From: Microbacteriaceae bacterium
GTDB taxonomy: Bacteria; Actinomycetota; Actinomycetes; Actinomycetales; Microbacteriaceae
Direction of reading: 5' to 3'
Length of the DNA: 64,000 bases
NCBI GenBank assembly: GCA_025463545.1
Contig: JAODAR010000014.1
Span: 58,192-122,191 of the forward strand
Within the stretch, counting starts at the first letter, position 1. Each line of letters starts with the position of its first letter. Below, piece after piece: positions 59,163 through 64,000 of the stretch. The position numbers were made by a program, and so were the translations under genes. Below the pieces are notes generated by a model. It ran no database searches. It had not been told where the DNA came from and saw nothing but the letters and a program-made list of their open reading frames with translations.

Positions 59163-60437
59163 ATGACTTTAACTTCACAGTCCCGCCGACGCCTGTCGGT
59201 AGTCTCCACCCTCACCGCAGCACTCGTACTTACCGGCACCTTCGCTCTCGCCGGGCAGAGTGCCCAGGCCGCAACGTCGGCCCAGATTTCTCAAGTGGTC
59301 CTGAAGCCCGGCGCTTCTGCCACCCTCCCACTCACCGGCGTCTCCGCGGGATCGACTTCCGCTGAGGTTCGCCTCACCGCTGCAGGCGCGTGGCGCGAAA
59401 CCGTCCTGACCGGCTCGATCGCCGGCTCCGGGAATGTCTCGATGACCGTTCCGGCTAACCAGACTGTCTCCCAGACGGTGACCGTCCCGGTCTCCGGCAG
59501 CGATTCAGCCATCAATTTGTCGAACTCGCGCGCCAGCGTCAAGGTGACCGCTGAGGTCGTCGGGCAGGCGGCTGCCCCAGCGCCCGCTCAGCCGGCGCCC
59601 TTGATGCCGGCACCCGCGCCGGCCCCTGCACCGGCACCCGCCCCTGCACCGGCACCCGCGCCCGTTCCGACCGGCGGCAAGCCAGGCCCCAGCAACACCG
59701 GCGTCCCCGCCGGAACCGCGCTGACCGCTCACAACGGTGACATCACTGTCACTCAGCCCGGAACCGTCATCAACGCTCTCGACGTGCGTGGCAGCATCAA
59801 CATCAAGGCAGCCAACGTCACCATCAAGAACTCGCTCATCCAGGGCCGCCCAGGCGGCGGTGTTCTCATCAACAACCTGGAACACCACGCGGGCCTCGTC
59901 ATCACCGACTCCGAGATTGTGGCTGACTGGGACAACCGTGTCAGCGGGATCATGGGTTCGGACTTCACTGCGACCCGTTTGAACATTCACCACGTCACCG
60001 ACCAGGTGCACCTCACCGCCGGCAACGTCTCGATCACCAAGTCGTGGTTCCACGACAACCTGCACCTCGAGAAGGACCCGACTCGTAACGGCACCCCGAC
60101 GCACGATGACTCGATCCAGATCCAGGCCGGCACGAACATCTCCATCATTGGAAACACGTTCACGGATGCGCACAACGCTGTTGTGATGATCACCCAGGAC
60201 CGCGGGGACGTCGGAAACGTCTCGTTCGCCGGCAACCACGCCGACGGCGGTGCATGCACGATCAACGTGGCAGAGAAGTCGTACGGCCCCATCGGCGGTA
60301 TGTCGATCACGGACAACGTCTTCGGACGTAACACAGCGATCGCGAACTGCGCCATCCTGGCTCCGACGACGACCAAGATCGCCACGAGCGGCAACGTCTA
60401 CACCGACGGTGCACTCGTCACCGTGCGCAAGGGCTAA
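59163..60437 (+). CDS. Secreted right-handed beta-helix protein
   Basis: 424 residues. Signal peptide (RRRLSVVSTLTAALVLTGTF, cut after AQA), a beta-rich domain (~40-140), a PAPAPAP linker (~140-170), then a parallel beta-helix with NVTIKNSLIQGRPGGGVLIN, LVITDSEIV, NVSITKSWFHDN, ISIIGNTFTDAHNAVVM and GMSITDNVFGRN, the ladder typical of polysaccharide lyases and related carbohydrate-active proteins. It may trim or bind the surface polysaccharide made next door; catalytic residues are not evident. ATG 59163 follows AGGAAAG. Confidence 0.82.
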   Translation: MTLTSQSRRRLSVVSTLTAALVLTGTFALAGQSAQAATSAQISQVVLKPGASATLPLTGVSAGSTSAEVRLTAAGAWRETVLTGSIAGSGNVSMTVPANQTVSQTVTVPVSGSDSAINLSNSRASVKVTAEVVGQAAAPAPAQPAPLMPAPAPAPAPAPAPAPAPAPVPTGGKPGPSNTGVPAGTALTAHNGDITVTQPGTVINALDVRGSINIKAANVTIKNSLIQGRPGGGVLINNLEHHAGLVITDSEIVADWDNRVSGIMGSDFTATRLNIHHVTDQVHLTAGNVSITKSWFHDNLHLEKDPTRNGTPTHDDSIQIQAGTNISIIGNTFTDAHNAVVMITQDRGDVGNVSFAGNHADGGACTINVAEKSYGPIGGMSITDNVFGRNTAIANCAILAPTTTKIATSGNVYTDGALVTVRKG

Positions 60438-60460
60438 TTCTTTCCCTCGCCGTGTGAACA

Positions 60461-60493
60461 GGCCGCGTCCCCCCATCGGGGGACGCGGCCTTT
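60461..60493 (+). terminator. Rho-independent terminator of the beta-helix gene
   Basis: GGCCGCGTCCCCC-CATC-GGGGGACGCGGCC (60461-60490) followed by TTT: a perfect 13-bp stem with a 4-nt loop, 24 bp after the stop. Confidence 0.9.
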
Positions 60494-60594
60494 CGCGTCT
60501 CGTGGCGTAACCAGTCAAGCCAATCTGCGGCCCGTGCCGGGTCGCGATCCGCTCGTGTAGTGTGATCGACTAACTCGCGCAGAGAGGTGCTCAC

Positions 60595-61263
60595 ATGTCG
60601 TCCCCAGGTGGCTCCTCCACTGGACCCGGGTCCCGCCGTGCGGGCCTGCTGTGGATTGTCTTCGTTGCGGCGATTGTCATTGCCATAGTCACCGTGGTGG
60701 TGATCGGCATGGCGTCGTCCGGCAATCAGGCTTCGCCCAGCGCATCGTCCGCACCGCGTGCGTCGCACGGTGCCGGATCGACTGGATCACCCACACCCAC
60801 GCCGACCGCGGGCACAGGTGCATCGGCTCCCGGCACGTCTGCACCGGAAGAACCGCCGATCGTCGTGGCTGACCCCATTCCGCTCGAGGCCACAGCGGAA
60901 CCCGATCCCGGGGTCACTGTTTCAGTGGGAACGTTTGAATCCGTGCAGGGTGAGGCGCAGCTCGCCGGAGACGTGGCGGGCCCCGCCATCCGCTTCACCG
61001 TATCGATCACCAACGGCACCGCGGCGCCCGTTTCGCTGTCCACCGCTCTGGTCAACGTCTACTACGGTTCCGACCAGTCGCCGGCGTCAGAGCTGCAGAA
61101 GCCCGGTGGAGCTCCTTTGCCCGCTGACGTCGCCGCCGGCGCCACAGCGACGGGCACCTTCGTGTTCACGGTGCCCGAAGGCGAGCGAAACAACGTGCTC
61201 ATCACCGTCGACTATCGCGTCGGTGATCCTGTCATCGCGTTCCAGGGTGCCGTCCCACAGTAG
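60595..61263 (+). CDS. Membrane-anchored exported protein, DUF4352-like
   Basis: 222 residues: one N-terminal transmembrane helix (LLWIVFVAAIVIAIVTVVVI, ~18-40), a Ser/Thr/Pro-rich linker (~43-85), and an immunoglobulin-like beta domain (~100-222) with GPAIRFTVSITNGTAAPVSL, VNVYYGSDQSPAS and GTFVFTVPEGERNNVLITVD. This architecture matches DUF4352-type proteins, whose role is unknown. ATG 60595 follows AGAGAGG. Confidence 0.75.
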   Translation: MSSPGGSSTGPGSRRAGLLWIVFVAAIVIAIVTVVVIGMASSGNQASPSASSAPRASHGAGSTGSPTPTPTAGTGASAPGTSAPEEPPIVVADPIPLEATAEPDPGVTVSVGTFESVQGEAQLAGDVAGPAIRFTVSITNGTAAPVSLSTALVNVYYGSDQSPASELQKPGGAPLPADVAAGATATGTFVFTVPEGERNNVLITVDYRVGDPVIAFQGAVPQ

Positions 61264-61267
61264 TGAA

Positions 61268-61281
61268 CCCCCGTTCGGGGG
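61268..61281. terminator. Short hairpin after the exported protein gene
   Basis: CCCCCG-TT-CGGGGG (61268-61281), 4 bp after the stop, no T-run. A similar GGGG/CCCC hairpin (63736-63750) lies at the same place before the tandem paralogue, so it may belong to a duplicated leader instead of being only a terminator. Confidence 0.45.
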
Positions 61282-61361
61282 CCAGTGTTAATGAGCATTT
61301 CTCAGTACCATTAGTGTCGTGCGACGCCCGAAGTCGTGCGAACTCAAACCGAGGCCTGCTG

Positions 61362-63710
61362 ATGCGCATCATTGCCCGCTCACGTGTCCTGTCTTTTACC
61401 GCAGCCGCCGTTGTCACGGCCGGTTTGGTCTTGATCGCCCCACCGGCCGGCGCCGACACGGCGCCGCCCACCGGCACTCCGCCCACCGTGTCCTCCGATG
61501 TCCTTCGAACCGTGCAGATCGACGGTGTGGTGTGGGATCAGGAAATTTCCGGAAACACGGCCTACGCCGGCGGTGACTTCCAAAAGGCGCGGCCTGCGGG
61601 CGCCGACCCGGGGGTGAGCACCATTGCCCGCCGTTACCTGCTGTCGTACAACCTGCAGAACGGGGTCTTGAACAGCGCGTGGAATCCGAATCCGAATGCT
61701 CGTGTTCGAAACATGGCAATGTCGCCGGACGGAACCAGGTTGTACGTGGTGGGAAGCTTCACGACGATCGCCGGAGCCACGCGCTATCGCGTCGCCGCCT
61801 TCAACACCGCCACCGGTGCTTTGACTTCCTTCGCTCCAGTGCTGAACGGAAAGGTGAATGCGGTCGCGGTGACCACGAGCACCGTCTACCTTGTCGGCGC
61901 ATTCACCGCAGCAAACGGCGCTGCCGTCTCGGGCGCAGCTGCCTACGACGCCGTGACCGGAGCGCGCAAGGCTGCCTGGGTTCCGAGGATCGCCGACGGG
62001 CAGGCCATTGCAGTAACGGCGAAATCCGACAGCAGCAAAGTGGTGATCGGTGGTTACTTCACATCAGTGAACGGGTCATCCAACCCGGGCTACGGTCTCG
62101 CGATGCTCGACGGTGCCAACGCTGCCACGTTGCGGTTCGATGTCAACGGCAAGGTGCGCAATGCGGGCGACAACGCGGCCATCTCCAGCCTGGCCGCCGA
62201 CGGGAACGGCGTCTATGGGACCGGCCAGCACTACGGCACCGGCACCCTCGAGGGAACCTTCTACGCGAGCTGGACCAACGGCACCATCATCTGGGTTGAG
62301 GACTGCCATGGCGACACGTACTCTGTGTATCCCGCTGCCGACGCGGTGTACACGACGAGTCACGCTCACTACTGTGGCAACATCGCCGGCTTCCCACAGA
62401 CGAATCCCTGGGGATACCACCGCGCCCTCGCCTTCACCAAGACCGTCCAGGGCACGATCACCACGGACACGAAGGGGTACACCAACTGGGCGGGCACTCC
62501 CCGGCCTGGTTTGCTGCACTGGTATCCGGACATCAACACCGGAACCTTCACGGGAATCAACCAGGGTGGCTGGTCGGTGGCCGGGAACAGCCAATTCATC
62601 CTGTACGGCGGTGAGTTCACCCGGGTGAACAACATCCCACAGCAGGGGATCGTACGGTTCGCAGTTGCGAGCATCGCACCCAACAAGGATGTGCCCCGGC
62701 TGAGCGGTGCGAGCTACGTTCCGACCGTGACTTCGCCGGCCGACCGGACCGTCAAGGTGACCTGGAACGCCAACTGGGACCGTGACAACACGAAGCTGAC
62801 CTACGACGTCATCCGCAACGGCAATACGACGGCGCCCGTCTACTCAACCACGGCCTCCTCGAACTTCTGGACCCTCCCCTCGATGAGCTTCACCGATACC
62901 ACGGTGACCGGCGGAGCGACGTACACCTACCGCATTCGAGTAACCGACCCGTTCGGAAACGTCGTGAACGGCGACAACGTAAGCGTCGTGGCCAGGGGGA
63001 CCGGCACAAACCAGCCGCCGCCGCCCCCTCCAGCGCCTACCGGCACGTACGCCCAGGATGTGATCGGCGATTCGCCGATGAGTTACTGGCGCCTCGGTGA
63101 ATCAAGCGGTCCAGCCGCGGCTGACAGCGCAGGGACCGCGACCGCCGCAGCCAACGGCGGTGCGACGTTCGGCGCCGCCGGAGCGATCGGGTCCGATTCA
63201 AACACTGCCGCGACCTTCAACGGCAGCAATGGCTTCGTGGCGACGCAGTCATCGGTGCAGGGCCGGAACACATTCGCCCTTGAGGCCTGGTTCAAGACGA
63301 CCAGCACCGGAGGCGGCAAGGTCGTCGGGTTCGGTAACGCGAAGACGGGCGATTCGACGACCGCCGACAGGCACCTCTACCTGGACGGGTCCGGGGCCGT
63401 GTATTTCGGCGTCTACCCCGGCACGCGCCGCACGGTGCAGAGTGCGCCAGGGCTCAATAACGGGCAGTGGCACCATGTCGTCGGGAACCTCGGCCCGTCT
63501 GGAATGGAGCTATACGTCGACGGTGCACGGGTTGGACAACGCGCGGACACTACGACGGCCCAGAGCTACGCAGGCTACTGGCGGATCGGGGGCGACCGCA
63601 CCTGGGCTGGAAGCGCCTACCTCAACGGCACGATCGATGAGGTGGCGGTGTACCCGGCCCCGCTGTCCGCGGCCCAGGTCGCCTCGCACTACGCCTCCTC
63701 CGGACGTTGA
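61362..63710 (+). CDS. Secreted beta-propeller protein with fibronectin-like and LamG domains
   Basis: 782 residues: signal peptide cut near AGA-DTAPP; a propeller-like repeat region (~45-440) with blades such as GNTAYAGGDFQKA, MAMSPDGTRLYVVGSFTTIA and STVYLVGAFTAANGAAVSGA; a fibronectin-III-like domain (~460-545: VKVTWNANWDRDNTKLTYDV); a PPPPPP linker; and a C-terminal LamG/concanavalin-like domain (~565-780: ATFNGSNGFVATQSSV, FALEAWFKTTS, NNGQWHHVVGN, GTIDEVAVYPAPLS). It likely binds surface glycans. ATG 61362 follows GAGG. A paralogue starts right after it. Confidence 0.82.
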   Translation: MRIIARSRVLSFTAAAVVTAGLVLIAPPAGADTAPPTGTPPTVSSDVLRTVQIDGVVWDQEISGNTAYAGGDFQKARPAGADPGVSTIARRYLLSYNLQNGVLNSAWNPNPNARVRNMAMSPDGTRLYVVGSFTTIAGATRYRVAAFNTATGALTSFAPVLNGKVNAVAVTTSTVYLVGAFTAANGAAVSGAAAYDAVTGARKAAWVPRIADGQAIAVTAKSDSSKVVIGGYFTSVNGSSNPGYGLAMLDGANAATLRFDVNGKVRNAGDNAAISSLAADGNGVYGTGQHYGTGTLEGTFYASWTNGTIIWVEDCHGDTYSVYPAADAVYTTSHAHYCGNIAGFPQTNPWGYHRALAFTKTVQGTITTDTKGYTNWAGTPRPGLLHWYPDINTGTFTGINQGGWSVAGNSQFILYGGEFTRVNNIPQQGIVRFAVASIAPNKDVPRLSGASYVPTVTSPADRTVKVTWNANWDRDNTKLTYDVIRNGNTTAPVYSTTASSNFWTLPSMSFTDTTVTGGATYTYRIRVTDPFGNVVNGDNVSVVARGTGTNQPPPPPPAPTGTYAQDVIGDSPMSYWRLGESSGPAAADSAGTATAAANGGATFGAAGAIGSDSNTAATFNGSNGFVATQSSVQGRNTFALEAWFKTTSTGGGKVVGFGNAKTGDSTTADRHLYLDGSGAVYFGVYPGTRRTVQSAPGLNNGQWHHVVGNLGPSGMELYVDGARVGQRADTTTAQSYAGYWRIGGDRTWAGSAYLNGTIDEVAVYPAPLSAAQVASHYASSGR

Positions 63711-63735
63711 TTCTCTGAACCCAACTCAGCGGAAA

Positions 63736-63750
63736 CCCCTCATTCGGGGG
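63736..63750. other. Hairpin in the duplicated leader of the second paralogue
   Basis: CCCC-TCATTC-GGGGG, 25 bp after the upstream stop and about 90 bp before the next start, paralleling 61268-61281. The ~25 nt before both starts are also alike (CCCGAAG[G]TCGT ... GAGGCCTGC[TC]GATGCG). Confidence 0.45.
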
Positions 63751-63837
63751 CCCCGGCTCGTGAGGAATTGTCACTAAAATGTAGACCAGGCTGGCGATCA
63801 CCCGAAGGTCGTCCCCAAACCCGAATGAGGCCTGCCG

Positions 63838-64000
63838 ATGCGTGTTCATGCCCGGTTGCGTGTCCTGTCCATCGCTGCCACCGCCGCGGTCTTCGCGGCT
63901 GGGCTGGTGTTCTTCGCGCAGCCCGCCGTGGCCGATACCGCGCCGCCGGTACCAAGCACACCGGAGACGGTGTCGTCTGATGGTCTGCCGACGGTGCAGA
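63838..64000 (+). CDS. Tandem paralogue of the beta-propeller/LamG protein (partial, runs off window)
   Basis: 54 codons visible: MRVHARLRVLSIAATAAVFA, a signal peptide ending AVA, and a mature start DTAPPVPSTPETVSSDGLPT that parallels MRIIARSRVLS...DTAPPTGTPPTVSSDVLRT of the upstream gene. Ribosome-binding region and leader are also shared, so this is a tandem duplication. Confidence 0.8.
   Translation, partial: MRVHARLRVLSIAATAAVFAAGLVFFAQPAVADTAPPVPSTPETVSSDGLPTVQ

Overview
The window is high-G+C DNA (roughly two thirds G+C by eye) with actinobacterial gene content: a hut histidine-utilisation cluster with an IclR regulator, a MocR/YczE pair, a TipA-like MerR protein, YcnI/CopC, PadR-DUF4097, many GTG starts, and many start codons sitting 6-8 nt after a -10-like hexamer (leaderless mRNAs). 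The mix looks like a member of the Microbacteriaceae, though I cannot name a genus. No rRNA, tRNA, CRISPR array, prophage or complete insertion sequence was seen.

Layout. 1-2.5 kb: remains of an aromatic-catabolism locus, with a partial flavin monooxygenase, a deleted and frameshifted 2-keto-4-pentenoate hydratase, an intact MHS-type transporter and palindromic operators. 2.5-8.4 kb: regulators with their targets, namely padR-DUF4097, a TipA-like gene, and yczE divergent from its MocR regulator. 8.4-15.2 kb: a 3-hydroxybenzoate/phenol-type hydroxylase, YjbR, a very large RND exporter, Nudix and TfoX-like proteins. 15.3-25.7 kb: the hut genes (hutG; hutU-hutI; hutH; iclR), interrupted by a secreted M23 peptidase and a short RecQ. 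Matching palindromes before hutU and between hutH and iclR suggest one IclR-type regulon. 25.7-31.2 kb: secreted esterase, GNAT, DEAD-box helicase with a Tyr/Arg repeat tail, EamA transporter. 31.3-44.1 kb: a giant secreted nuclease/5'-nucleotidase, a copper-type operon (membrane protein, YcnI, CopC), thyA-folA, a full-length RecQ, small conserved proteins and a secreted lipoprotein/PKD pair. 44.3-52.3 kb: acyl-CoA oxidase, an ABC transporter/two-component operon, proline iminopeptidase and a zinc peptidase. 52.3-64 kb: a surface-polysaccharide locus (FrhB-like Fe-S protein, glycosyltransferase, TagD-like cytidylyltransferase, methyltransferase-like protein, flippase, pyruvyltransferase), followed by secreted beta-helix and beta-propeller/LamG proteins, the last a tandem duplicate cut by the window end.

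Between genes the most notable structure is a set of hairpin repeat families. One family (arms near GTGAGGGGCCA) has three copies and another (arms near GAAAACGCATTTGTTG) has two. All five copies lie exactly between convergent gene pairs. Separately, the octamer ACGGATGC/GCATCCGT occurs 42 times by my count, against about two or three expected, mostly inside genes and often using the less G+C-rich codon choices (GCA, GAT). Its role is unknown to me.
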